Positions 12,101 to 24,800 of a DNA stretch of 64,000 nt are shown here, one piece after another. The position numbers and the translations under genes are program-made. Within the stretch, counting starts at the first letter, position 1. Every line of letters starts with the position of its first letter. The notes beneath the pieces were generated by a model, which was not told the DNA's origin, did no database searches, and saw only the letters and a program-made list of their open reading frames with translations. This DNA comes from Pontederia crassipes (taxonomy: Eukaryota > Streptophyta > Magnoliopsida > Commelinales > Pontederiaceae), in the NCBI GenBank assembly GCA_030549335.1, contig CM060193.1, positions 50,397,683 through 50,461,682 of the forward strand. Direction: 5' to 3'.

Positions 12101-14756
12101 TTGCCCTTCAGCTGATCTTCGGGGCATTGTACCATTGCTTCACACCATTATAACTTCAGAAAATTCTGAACCAAAACCTAAAAAGCTTGCAGGGCTAACA
12201 GCTTCTTTCAAAGAGGCGGCTCCTTCTCTGTACATTCAATCATGGGTAACAATGGGAAAAATATGCCTTGTGGATGATAAACTGGCAAAATGCTACATTC
12301 CTCTCTTTGTCCAGGTCTGGATCTTTGTCATTTCCTAATGCTTTTTTCTGGCGCCTAATGTTGTATCTTGTTCTGGATGACAAGATTGATACTGCCTTTT
12401 GTATTTTTTTTCTTTGGGTAACTTATTATTCTTCACTTTATTTTGATTTTTTTATCTTTATTGGTGTTAAAGGAACTTGAAAGAAGTGACATTGCTGCCC
12501 TTCGGAACAACATCATGGTGATAATGACAGATTTTTGTGTGCGATATACAGCTTTAGTAGATTGGTACATCTCTTTTTAGTGGATAATTGATTTTTCTAC
12601 AATTGTTATCAAGTTTTTAAATAGTTTTGAACATGATCTAATGCCAATTACAACAACAACAACAAAGCCTTATCCCACTAGATGGGGTCGGCTATATGGA
12701 TCATACGATGCTTCGTTGATCCATGTTCATGAGATTCGACAGGGTTTTATGCTGGCTGTCGGGGCCTAACACAACCCTCCTCCTTTATCCGGGCTTGGGA
12801 CCGGCTATAAAACATAGGCGGAGTTGATCTAATGCCAATTATTGATATAAAATTCCCAGCATTTCCTATAATGTACATCCAAGCATTTTTGGTGCCAATT
12901 ACTATGTTAGTTATAGTATGCATCCTGATGTATCTTTGGCTTGTGTACCACTAAAATGTTGCTATGTTCTTTTTCTCTATGCCAGTTTTCTTATCCTAAA
13001 TTTCCTAACAATTCATCATTCAAATGTGCTAAATACTTACCTGCACCTGCAGGATGCAACTGATTGAATTGGTCATAAATATTTTATCTGATTTTGGTTT
13101 TGTAAATTCCCAACAGCTATATTCCTAAAATCACTAAATCATTACGTGATTCCTCCGAAGTTGTGAGAAGGCAAACTTTCATCCTACTTTCCCGATTGTT
13201 ACAGGTTGGTTTGTAAGCATCAAGGTATAAGATATTTGAGTTAGTGAAAATTTGGTTATTCACCATTGTAGTCATCCTCCTTGTTTCTCTTGCAGAGAGA
13301 TTATGTAAAATGGAGAGGAGTACTGTTCCTTCGATTTTTGTTGTCTCTTGTTGATGAATCTGAAAAGATACGCCATCTAGCAGATTATCTGTTTGGGAGC
13401 ATTCTAAAAGGTTGCTCTTTTTATTTGTTGCTGTTTGGTTCTCTAATTCACCTGCATCAGTTTGAGTTTTAAGACAATTTTGTGAAATGGCAGCTAAGGC
13501 ACCACTTCTTGCTTACAATAGCTTCATTGAAGCCATTTTTAATCTAAACGATTGTCATGTCCATGCTGCACATAGTGACACTCAGGGAAGTATGCACAGA
13601 GGACCCCAGCTGTTCTCAATAAGGTGAGATCCTAATACATAACCTGGATCTAGTTAATATTTTAAGGTTCCTCTTTGTACCACAGAGGCAATGACGAAAA
13701 ATCAAGATCAGAACGAATGCATATTTATGTCTCTTTACTGAAACAAATGGCACCAGAGCACCTTTTGGCTACTTCAGCTAAATTGTGTGCTGAGATATTA
13801 GCAGCTGCATCCGATGGCCTGCTTAACATCGATAATGCTACTGGACAGGCCGTACTTCAGGTAAATCTATCATCATCACTTATTGATTTAAAGCTTCCCC
13901 TAAATGATTTAAAACTGTTCCAAGCACTCGAGATTCTGTCTGAAATCACCAGTTTTCCTATAAAGAATCCACCTAAAAACATAGTGTGGGCAGGATAAAC
14001 TTGGTGATGTTTGTTGGCAGTACCATCTAATATAAAAATATTCCAAATGTGCAGGATGCTTTGCATCTTCTTTCTTGCAAAGAGATGAGAATCCATCCTA
14101 GTCGTGCTTCTGACACAAATGAAATGGATGATGAAGGTGGTGATGGCGGAGGAAGTGCTGCTCTTGCTGCTGCTAAGGGCAGGGTGGTCACACAAGTGGC
14201 GAAGAAAAATCTGATTCAGATTGCTGTCCCAATATTTATTGAATTGAAGCGAATGCTCGAGAGCAAGAACAGTCCACTCACTGGCTGCCTTATGGAGTGC
14301 TTACGCACCCTCCTCAAGGACTTCAAGAATGAAATTGAAGAGATACTGGTTGGTGACAAACAACTCCAGAAGGAGCTTCTCTACGACATGCAGAAGTATG
14401 AGACTGCCAAGGCTAGGTCCACAGTTGCGGAGACAGTGGCAACCGTGCAAAGGTCAGAAAACTACCGCTCACCAAATGGCCTGTCCTCTTCTGTTGTGTA
14501 CAACAAAGTCTCAGAGAAGTTGGGAACTGGCGGAAAGATTGCGTCCGCAGTAGCAGATGCAGCTGCAAGAGCTAAAGCAAGGTCAGTCCTCAAGGAAGTG
14601 AACCAAAACGTTCCAACTCCACCCCTCCATACCATGAGCGTCCCTAGGTTGAAGACTGCTGCTGGTGGAGACAGAGTGGGAAACAGGGATCGTCCATCTG
14701 ACGTACTTGAATCCGTACGACGAAGACAGTCTTTCGAATCTGATGAAGATAACTAG
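9145..14756 (+). CDS. CAP-D3: Condensin-2 complex subunit D3 (CAP-D3)
   Basis: Nine exons join with consistent phases: 9145-10674, 10764-11435, 11823-12314, 12473-12564, 13117-13204, 13296-13410, 13494-13623, 13686-13860 and 14055-14756, giving 3,996 nt or 1,331 aa, the usual family size. CAP-D3 is the HEAT-repeat subunit of condensin II, the nuclear complex that compacts and organises chromosomes. HEAT-like helices fill most of exons 1-3. The conserved condensin D-subunit core lies at about residues 905-1030 (RDSSEVVRRQTFILLSRLL, then KWRGVLFLRFLLSLVDES). The C-terminal 230 residues are charged and probably disordered. The start sits just after a CT-rich leader and opens an acidic stretch (MDEDDDDTTISRFLSDLES) typical of plant homologues. 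Exon 1 is markedly GC-rich compared with later exons. Introns are short apart from intron 4, which carries a SINE. No break was found. Confidence 0.93.
12651..12824 (-). mobile_element. Au-type SINE in CAP-D3 intron 4
   Basis: On the minus strand the element ends in the (TTG)n tail preceded by GTGGGATAAGGCTT and contains GCCGGTCCCAAGCCCGG, features of the plant Au SINE family. It is about 174 bp long and flanked by a perfect 17-bp target-site duplication, TGATCTAATGCCAATTA, at 12634-12650 and 12825-12841. The intact duplication indicates a fairly recent LINE-driven insertion. It lies antisense in the intron and leaves the splice sites untouched. Confidence 0.92.
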
Positions 14757-15070
14757 TTCCCAGTGACCACATCCATACTCTCTTTTTCACAGCTGCATGT
14801 TCGTGCCTGGAGTCATTCTATGCTTGTCTTGGTGCATCACAGAGGTTCATGAATCCTTGGTTCAGGAGTTGGGAGTCAACCATATTGGCGCCCCCGTGTC
14901 CAATATTTGTTCCATTTCTGGAGTTGGGTCTCCTCAGTATTGCAGTAATGGCCTTTTTATATATATGCTTTGACACACTTGTTTTATGTTGATTAAGAAT
15001 TGACTCAATATTTGTGTTTGCAGGGATGTGATATCTTTTATTTCTCTTTCATATACTCAGTCCTTAATAG
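14757..15070. other. CAP-D3 3' UTR and short spacer
   Basis: No gene or repeat is seen. The segment is mixed-composition sequence expected to hold the CAP-D3 3' UTR and polyadenylation region, ending at the target-site copy CTTAATAG (15063-15070). Confidence 0.5.
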
Positions 15071-16144
15071 CAATGTTTTTAAAATCGGACCGAACATCGA
15101 ATCGGTCAAGCAATTGGGTCATGATTTGACCGGTTCGACCGGGTTCGTCCGGATTGAACCGAATTTTTATTAAAATAATAATATTTAGATTTTTTTTTAA
15201 AAAACTATAGCATACCTAAAATATAAAATATTAAATAAATTATTTTTACATGTAAATAACACATGTAGAATAAAAAAGGTTGAAACTTAGAACTTTATAT
15301 TTCATATTTTTATATATAAATAATCATGGATCGATCACACCTAAATTATTTGTAAACATAATTCATAATAACATTCGCAGAACAAAAAAAGAAGTTTCCA
15401 TTTTCCTAATTAATTATATTCATATTTTTTAAAATCATCAACTTCAAAATTTATGAATTATATTTAACCTATTTTCATTCAAGAATTTAGAACTCAGACA
15501 AATAAATAGATGGATGACAAAATATTTTGACATTACATATAGTCAACCATACATATTTCGTATTTTAATTAATATTAAGAAACTTTCACCCCATGTCCTA
15601 ATAATAATCATGCAAAATTTAAGCATATATTTATTATAATAATTTAATGAAATAATTTACTTATTTTAAAAATATTTTTTGTAGAATTTTGTAAATATTT
15701 TTTCTTTATATATTTATTTTCTTTCCTTTTTATTCATTAATTTCAAATTTAACTTCCTCATTATTACTTTCCTAATTTTTATACTTTCTAATCTTCCTTT
15801 CACCTTTATTTTTACCCACAAAATTGAAATATAATTTCCTTATAATTAATTTCCTTTTCTATTTCACACATCATAATTTACTCTATTTCCTAATATCTTA
15901 TACTTTCTATTTTTTTCACATTTATATCATAATTATACCTTCCTTATTTTATAATTTCTTTCCATATAACAACAAAATTTATTGATTTAAAAAAAACCGG
16001 TTCAACCCGGTTTTGTCCGAGTCGAACTGGTTCATCCCGGTTTTTTTCAAAAATGGGTTTTGATATCAAACCGGACTGGACCGTCGACAGGTTCACGATT
16101 GAACCGGTCAAACTGATCGGTCCGGTCTGATTTTAAAAACACTG
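15071..16144. mobile_element. Non-autonomous hAT element (MITE)
   Basis: The ends are CAATGTTTTTAAAATC and GATTTTAAAAACACTG, matching the CAGTG...CACTG style of hAT termini. An 8-bp target-site duplication CTTAATAG flanks it at 15063-15070 and 16145-16152, as hAT transposases produce. The outer 100-130 bp on each side are rich in CCGGTTCGACCGG-type words that fold back on each other, and the roughly 800-bp core is about 80 percent AT. It carries no transposase. Confidence 0.87.
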
Positions 16145-16365
16145 CTTAATAGTTAAAAAAAATGGCATAGTCCACTGGCACCCACTAGTTCAGGGTCTGT
16201 TAAATGGTCTAGATAAGTATCACTCATATCCTGTTCCCACTTTTTGTCTTTTATATTAAGTTTGATTTACTCCATTTCTTCCATGCGAACTGTGTGACTA
16301 TTCATTCCTGTATACAAAGGGTCTTGGAACCTTCATCGAGTGCTCGTCTTGATGTAAGGATTCAA

Positions 16366-17860
16366 GGTGTGTTTGGATAGTTCTAATTAGTTCTCGAAAA
16401 TTAATCGATTAGATAGAAAAGTTTATGTTTTGTATTTGAATGAAAAATATAATGATGAATATTTAAACAATTGATTTGATAGATAAATTTTAATAAAATT
16501 TTATTATTTTATATGATAAAAAAATTATATTTCATAAGAATTATATTATCACTATATGTATTTATATATTTTTAATTTAATTAAAAAATTTGGCTTCTAT
16601 TAAAAATTTAAGTTATGGCACAATATATTAATATTGATTTTAATTAAAATGGTTTTATAATATGAAATTAATACTATAACGTAAACAATGTTAATAAGAT
16701 TATAATATAATGTAAATTATATCATGTATATTTTTTTCTGAAACAATTGAAAGTTTTAATTAGTAAAATTTATTTGAATACAATAAAATTTAAATTAATT
16801 TTGTCATGGAATTTCTTTTATTTTATTGTGCTATAATACTAAGTAACTACTTATTTAATAGATAAAGTGGGAATTTGGATTGGATTAGATTAATAGATTA
16901 AACCAAAATTTAGATCGTTAGATTGAGATTAATCAAATTTCGAATAAGATTTAGAATTAAATTGGTAGAGAAGATCCTATAAGTAGAGGCCCATGGATGG
17001 ATTGTCTTACAATAATCTCCCTGGTAGTCTTCATCTCATCTCTTGTTCTTCCTTTCGTGTGTGTTTTCTCTCTTCCAACAATGATGACCGACACAAGGCA
17101 TGAATAATCAGAATGTTGGGGTGACACACTGGATGAACCATTCTCACAAGCCTGAAAATCGAGGAGGAGGATGATAGGCAACCGGGAATCGCGAGTGTTA
17201 AGCAAATAGGGCACAAGCTTGATCGTTCGTCTGACCTGAAGGCGCAACTTGCAATGAATCTAATAAATTTATTTTATAAGTTTTCTGATATTATATTAAT
17301 AAATAAATAACTACATGTATATATATAAATTAATAGACATATAGCCCTAATATTAATGGTAAATATTAAATAATTATATTTTAGTATACTATAATATTAA
17401 TAATGCATAATTAAGAAAATAATTTTTCAATATTGGATTATAATATTTATTTTATGAGCCGAATGATTATGCATTGATAAATAAATAATTATATAAATTT
17501 ATTATACTATAATACTAAGTAAAATATTATAATCAATAAAATTTTTATTTATTAATTGATATAAAAAAATTTATTTCTTATAATACTATGACAATATATT
17601 AATAAGACATAATTATATATATAACATATAATATATAATATATAATATTAAATAGGATTTTTAGGTCTAAAAGTAGGACCACCTTCACGATAAAAAATTA
17701 AAAAAAAGAGGTTGTAAGTTCTTGCGGCAAGAGTTTTTTTATGGGGACTTTAGGTCATGTGACCATTTCAACTGGTGCAACTTTTTTTTTTCTTGATGGA
17801 GTGTTTGGCACAACATGGACAAGTTCTGCCCAACTTAAGTTCTACTATCCAAACATAGCC
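16366..17860. mobile_element. Tourist-like (PIF/Harbinger-type) non-autonomous element
   Basis: The left end GGTGTGTTTGGATAGT and the right end, read inverted, GGCTATGTTTGGATAGT share GTTTGGATAGT, the common Tourist-type terminus. The flanking triplets are CAA on the left and TAA on the right, close to the TAA/TTA duplication of this superfamily. The interior is AT-rich apart from 16960-17250 and has no convincing coding sequence. Ends are plausible rather than proven. Confidence 0.55.
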
Positions 17861-17999
17861 TAAGGAAACACGGAGGTTCTCAAATGAGTAAACATTGTTG
17901 ATGCCTCAAACTCATCAAATTGATTTATATCTACATGTAATCAAAGTTAATGAGTTATCAATTCAATTTATAGTGATTTAAATTTAATAAAATAAATTA

Positions 18000-18655
18000 T
18001 AGGATTAATTCCTTAAATATCTCTTGAACTTACTATAGTGCATTTCTAAAGTATAACGAGATTTCATTTTAATCTATTCATCTTATTTTGTTAACTTTTT
18101 ATTTATTTATTAAATGACTAAACTATCTTCCTCCTTTCTTTTAATATTTTAAAATATAATAATAAATAATATAAAAAATAAAAAAAAGGGGGGGGGGGGG
18201 GGGGGGTGCCTCCATCCTTCTCTCCTTTCGGCAATCTCATCGGGGCCACCCCCCCTTCTCTCCTTTCGGCAGCCTCATCATGCTTCGACGAAAGACCTCC
18301 TCTCCCTTCGGCAGCGTAATGGTGCCGGTCTCCCCATGTCTGATGGCGTCCCCTCCCCCCATCCCCCCAATGTCTGTGTCGATGATGGCATCCCCCCAGA
18401 GCACCTACATCCTCACCCCCACCCATCGGGGTGTAGCCCCCACCATCCGGCATCGGCGAGGGGGCAGTGCCCTTTTTTCATTTTTTTTATAAAATTTTTA
18501 AATATTAAAAGAGAAGTGTGATTTAGTTTTTTTAATAAATACAAAAAATTTAAAAATGAAAATTTTAATAGAAGTAGACAGATGGACTAAAGTGGAAATT
18601 TTGGTATAATTTAGAGACGTCGTACGGTGAGTTCTTATTATTAGGGTTAGATGCA
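18000..18655. mobile_element. Foldback MITE with a G/C-rich core
   Basis: The arms 18000-18180 and about 18490-18655 are diverged inverted copies of each other (left TTTAATCTATTCATCTTA-like, right inverted TTTAGTCCATCTGTCTAC-like). Between them lies an unusual core: a homopolymer of 19 G at 18188-18206, then about 270 bp of C-rich sequence with repeats of CTTCTCTCCTTTCGGCA. Arms resemble those of the element at 4299-4793. No clear target duplication was found. The rest of 17864-19089 is AT-rich, with no gene seen. Confidence 0.5.
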
Positions 18656-20452
18656 AAAAATCGCTATAGTTCATGAGAGATTTAAGAAAATAATTCTAAA
18701 TTATATGATCCAACTTTTTTTTAGTTAACTTCCACCGATATTTAGAAAACAATGTGGATGACCTAATTTATGCGACGTCAATGGTTATACGCATTCACAT
18801 GTTGAAATATCTGTCCATTATCGAATTGATTGTCTCGCGTCGTTTACCTAATAGTGATAGATAAAATTGTCAAAATAAATTTTCCACGTAAAAAAAATTC
18901 TACATTAATAAAGAATCTTGGTTAAATTTTTAAAAGAATCATGGCTTACCATTCCCCTCCAATGTTTTTATTCCCATTGAAGCATCGCCCAAAAAGATGA
19001 GTGGTTGATCATATTGAAGTATCACCCATCACATATTCCCATTATGTGACCCAACTTTGAAATTGTATGATGTACGTATGACATTTTTTCTAGGTGGTGT
19101 TTGGTGTGGAACTATCAGTCGGAACTAGACGAAATTCACTTAAACAACAAAAAAGTTCCCGTGGTTCAGGTCGAAGCAAAAAATTTCCAAAAGTTTTGCC
19201 TCTACGCTCGAACTTTTTTTGCAGCCGAACTTCCTCGATGCCCATGACTCGTATTCATCCAACTCCCCACTTCTCTCTCCAAGACTCCTTCATTCTCACA
19301 TATTCACCTTCGTAGACGCATCGAAGGAGGTTCTGACATCAGCTACCTCGGCCGCTTCCTCTCGCCAACACGTTTGTGAGCCTCCAGCGAAGAGAAGATC
19401 TGTCTCCTTCCTGCGACGAGGTGAGAAGTTCTGCTCTTCTTCTCTGGCTCTGTTACTATTTTATTTCACTTCAGTGCCGCCAACACGGGCAGATCCGGCC
19501 AGATCCGGCCAGATCGGGGGCCCTGGCATGGGATTGGATGACGTTCGGGCGAATCCCTCACACGGTTGACCATATCCGGCTGGAGACAGCCACTAGCACC
19601 ATGATCAAGGGTGATGAGTCTGGCACTTGAGGGATCTGACCAGCGAGTGTCTAATGGCCTTCGGCATCAGCCATCTGGATCAGCACGTCTGTCTCCAAAA
19701 TTTTTTGCATTTACAAATTTATGTGATTTCAAATTATTTTTTTATGTGGAGTTCGTAGTTCATTTTTTTCAGATTGTTATGTGCATACCTTTCTTCTTTG
19801 ACCAATGGCACTTCTCATTCGATTAAGTATAAGAACTCGTCATTCAAATCAATAGGTTTCACCAACTTCAACCTGTGGAACTGCTGTTACCATTGAGCCT
19901 TCTCTTTGAGCAGGTTGGTGAATCGGGTATGTGAAGTCTGTAATTGATACTACATTGTATTCTACAAATGCATTGTGATGTCTCTTGAGTATGAAATGTA
20001 TTTTAACATACGATGCAATTGTATGCAATTATTTAGTTTACGTTCATGATGTTGTTAAGTATAAGACTTGCGAAATTAGATAATAAAGAGCTAAACAAAC
20101 ACATAAGGTCGGCAAGTGAAATTTCATGACTACTGAAGTTGAGGAAGCACCATAACAGGATAAAGTTGGACACAAATTGTAAGTCAAGGTAAGGAATAGG
20201 ACAAGGTGAGAATAATAATTAATCAGCTATGATAAATTGAAACAATTTATCATACTCTTGGCATTGCCATGGATGATTGACCCTTTCATCTTTGGCATGA
20301 GTCTCCATACATAATAAATCATCATGAAGACATGTTCTTCTTTCACTTGTTATTCCAATTTGTTTGCCTTCACAGCAATGAGCACGAAAAAGGGTAAGGA
20401 GAAGACGGCGCCATCCGGAGAAAAGATAAGTTCCAGCCATTAATCATCGACA

Positions 20453-21095
20453 ATGAATGAGACCTTTGTTGGACTCGTGTTACAGGAGAACATCGACAAC
20501 CACTTCATGCACAACTTCTTCATGGGGGAGTTGTGGAAAAGGATGTGGAACACCTCAAGAACCATTTGAAGGTGATGCAAAATGAACTTTGAATTGTACA
20601 AAGCCCTAGAAAACAAGTCTGGATGGGGATGAGATCTAGAAAACTTTTTGCCAAAGGAACAAAGAATACGCCAAGGTGAGGAATAGGCCATTCCCCCACT
20701 ATGATGACGTCATGTTCCTTTTTGCCAAGAACACTACCATTGACAAGGGAGCATGCACAAGCGTCGACGTCGTGAACTTAGATGAGAAAGGAAGTTCTGA
20801 CGAGAACATAATCGACATGACCACTGGCAATGTCGACAACAACGATGCTTTGATACTTGGTGGTGACAATGACAATCAGTCCTGCCTCATGGAGCACATG
20901 TTACCTTCCTCTTGTGGGACAACATTGTCTGGCAAGAGGACTCGACCGATTTCCTCTCCCATCACATCTAAGAAGAAAAAAGTCGGTGGTGAGGTGGACA
21001 TGGTGGACCATGAACTAGCCATGAAGAAGTTGGCACTAATGGAGCAAATGCTTGCGCCGATGAACCCTATCACTTACACTGTTGAAGACTGTTGA
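20453..21095 (+). pseudogene. Harbinger ORF1, Myb/SANT-like DNA-binding protein, broken
   Basis: The first part encodes a stretch like the plant Myb/SANT-like domain that opens many PIF ORF1 proteins (ETFVGLVLQENIDNHF, then GELWKRMW). A second frame from about 20676 encodes VRNRPFPHYDDVMFLFAKN, matching the domain's end, where family members read like FRNKPLPNYDEL. The C-terminal part ends with a Lys-rich patch and a helix (DHELAMKKLALMEQMLAPM), as in such proteins. Stops between the two parts show it is a pseudogene. Its role would have been to bind the transposon ends and assist the transposase. Confidence 0.6.
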
Positions 21096-21887
21096 GTGAA
21101 ATTAGAGGAAAAAATTGCCAAACCTTCCATCCAAGATTAAATTGGCAATTGCAGAGTCTTTCAAGGAGCAATGGGATTTATGGACATTTATGAAGTGCTG
21201 ATGAGATGCTACAACAGTGGATATCAGGACGCGTTTATGATTATTATCATATCCCTTTGCCGACTTAGCTAGTTATGTCTTTCACTTCTATGTTATCTAA
21301 ATAGGGCCCTTCACAATCGCAATTTGGGCATCCACTTTTCCTTTTACGATGTCGTATGCCACTCCATCGATGATTCCCATGCCTAATCTCCATGTAGCGT
21401 TTGCTGCCCGCAATGGTTCTTCCAATGCCTTTGCCATGTCTCCAGGAGTGGTGACACATGGGCATGGCAGTCCTCACTTCAGCCCTTCAAAAGTAAGGCT
21501 CCTAAACCCTTCGAATGCATTACCTTCTCGTCGATCTATTCCGTCTCGATCCAATGATGCTCATGCATCCTCGAGCGAGACATAGTAGGCATTTCGTGTT
21601 GTGTTGTGTAGTTCTTCCTTTTGAACTATTGAATGCACTGACGGTGCAAACTGGGATGTCATTCGAAAAAATCATCCATGTAGTACTCTTGTATGAATCT
21701 ACGTGATGCTATGTAACTTTGTCTAAACTATGAACAGTTGCTCTTGTAGGTTGGTTATGTTATTTCAGTTGAATGATTATACGACTTGATGTGTCTTTAT
21801 AAATTCACTTACGTTAATTTCTTCTCCTAGATGAATACTACATAAATGTGATCGTTTCTCATTGAGGATGACATTTTTTAAGACGAT

Positions 21888-24800
21888 ATGTCACTTATAT
21901 CACAAAGTAGCAATGATGTCACTAGTAGGAGTTTAACTTTTGGCCACATTATGAGGATGCTTCGCAGGACATGTCCATTCACGAGAGATCAACTGGTCAA
22001 TGAAATGTTAAATGGACACCCCTTCTTAATGTTCGAGGAGTTGCTTGTATCTCGAGAGCTTCTTGCATCCACAAAGTATGTAAGCGCATGAAAACAACTG
22101 GCAATTTTCTTATATGGCATTCGTCGGGACTAATCAAATAGAGACATGCAGGAGGAGTTCCAACACTCTAGAGAAACGATATCACGACATTTTAGGAACG
22201 TCCTCAAAGCAATTTGTTCATTAAGCAACGAGTTCATATAACTCCAAGATGTCGATGTTGTTGGGTCAAAGTTTTAATGATATGTAAACTTATATTTTGA
22301 TGAAACAAACCTCAAAAGATAAAAGTTAAAATGCTGAAAAAATTTAAGAAAAAGAGATAACTTTATGTACAAACTTTGATGATATAATTGACTATGATAT
22401 GATTAGATTTTGGATGAATGATAAGCATCAAATTGTAGAGAATTTTGTTAGATTTTCATAGACTCCAAGATCATCTAATTTAGATAACAGTGCAGAAAGT
22501 TATGATCAAAACAGTGCAGGTCGGTCAACCTGTCGGTCTCAGAGTCAAATGAATAGTAACTGTCAAATTTGAAGGAGTAATTTGTGGAGCAAATTTTGGA
22601 TGAATTTTCCACACACTAAAAGCTATAAAAGAAGCGCCAAAGCTAGAGGCAAAAGCACACATTCACCTATTGAAGAAAAACTTCAAGTTATCAAAGAAAG
22701 ATTATTTCTTGAAGTTTGCTTTATCTTCTTTCTATCTTCTCTTCTTATGAGCATAGAATTGTAAAAAAGAGAAACATTTTTGTTAAAAATACTGAGATGA
22801 CTCTTGTGTAAAAGAGGTTCAAAATCTTACCTCTTGAGCGAGAGAAATAGATTAGCTTCTTAGGAGGAGATGTTGCCTTACCTCTTGAAGCAGAGAAAAG
22901 GTGGTTGACATAAATGACTTTCTTCCTTGCCCCATTTGGAACAAACGAAGGGATTAGTGGAATCTCCGACAGTCTCGAGGTCAAGAAGTTGGAGCGAGGA
23001 CGTAGCAAGGTGTGGCCGAACCTCGTCAACAACTACCGTGCCTTTGCGTTTGATTTTCTCTCTCTCTCCCCCTCTCACATTGAGTTTGATATGATCTGAA
23101 TTGCTTTATTTTAAAAGGTTTTAAAGAATCAGTTTTGTGCTTCCGCAACGTGTTTTTGTGAAATCAACATTTTTAATTGAACACCAATTCACCCCCCTCT
23201 TGGTGCCATTTGGGATCCTACAATTGGTATCAGAGCGAGTTGCTCTTGTTTTGATTTTTTGAATCATCTTATTTTCAGATCTAATTGTCTTTAGATCTAA
23301 TCGTTTTAAGATTCAATCATCTTGTTTTAATATTTAACAATCTTCAAGAGCCATAACATCAAGTGGAATTAGTTTTGCCGAAGTGCAATCAATTAGTCGT
23401 CCTCCCCTTTTAAATGCAACAAATTTTGCATATTGGAAAATTAGAATTCAAGCATATATTTGTTCTATTAATATCGACATGTAGGATATAGTTGAAAAAT
23501 GTTTTTATGTTCATGAAAAGTTACCTACTGATTCTAAAGAAAAAGAAAAGATTTTTTTCAAAACTTGATTGGAAAGTCAAAAATATATTTTATTGTGCTT
23601 TGGATTCAACGGAGTTTAATCGAATTTCAAGTTGTAAAACTGCAACCGAGATTTGGAAAAAACTCATTACTACTTATGAAGGAACCAACAAAGTTAAAGA
23701 ATTTAGATTGAATATTTTAAACCACCAATATGATTCTTTCAAAATGCATGATAATGAATTCATAAATGATATGATTGCTCGGTTTAATGATATTTTGAAT
23801 GGCTTAATCTTCTTGGGCGAGCCAAGATTCAAAAAGTGAACAAGATTCTTAGGTCTCTCTCCTCTAAATGACATGCGAAGAGGACCGTGATCGAAGAAAA
23901 GGATCTGAACAAATTAAATTTTGATGATGTTATTTGTTCACTTCTAACCTATGAGATCTCAATCCAAGAAAAAGAAAAAGCCCCCAAGAAGAAAGCATTA
24001 GCATTGAAGGCAAAAACAATAGAAGAAAATTCAAGTGAAGAGGAAGTGGACGAAAAGAAACTCGCACTCTGCACAAGAAAATTAGATAAGTATCTCAAGT
24101 CGATTAAAAAGAAAGACAAGAACGAGAAGCCAACAAGAAAATCATACAAGCACCACAAAAAAGAAAAAAATGTGAAAAGTCTAGTGAAACAAGTAGTTTA
24201 TCAAGCTCTTCTAGTGATGAATCATACATATGCTTGATGGCACACGACGATGAGGTAATTTCTAACCCTTCAAATTCAAATTATTACTCATCGAACTCTT
24301 CCGAAGAAATTCTTTCTTTAGATGTGAATAAAGAACTCTCCTCTCTTATAAAAAGTTTTTTTCCAATTAAAGAGGAAAATGGAAAATTAATATGTGAAAT
24401 TAAAAAAATTAAAAGAAGAAAAGAATGCATGTTTTTTTGGAAAATAAAAAACTAAAAACCGAAATTGATACTTTAGAAATCACGCATGAATATGAGGTTG
24501 TAAAACTAGCGTGTTCTTTGAAAAAAGTAAAGAAAAAAAATGTCTCTTTGAAAGATATATACAAAATAAATTTATTTCTTATGCAAAGAAAAATAATTTC
24601 AGTAATCATCCCTATGATAGAAAATCATATTTTAAATGCTTTACATGTGGATTTTATGGGCATTATGCATATCAATGTAAAATGAGAAAATCAACACAAC
24701 ATGGCATGGTTTGAGTTCCGAAAAGAATATTATCTAACAAAATAGGACCCAAAGAAATTTGGGTACCAAAAATTACATAATTACTTTTCAACTGTGCCTC

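Noticed and set aside
18118-18453. Minus-strand open frame rich in Gly and His
   Set aside because: It is produced by the C-rich low-complexity core of a MITE and a G19 run, with no recognisable domain.
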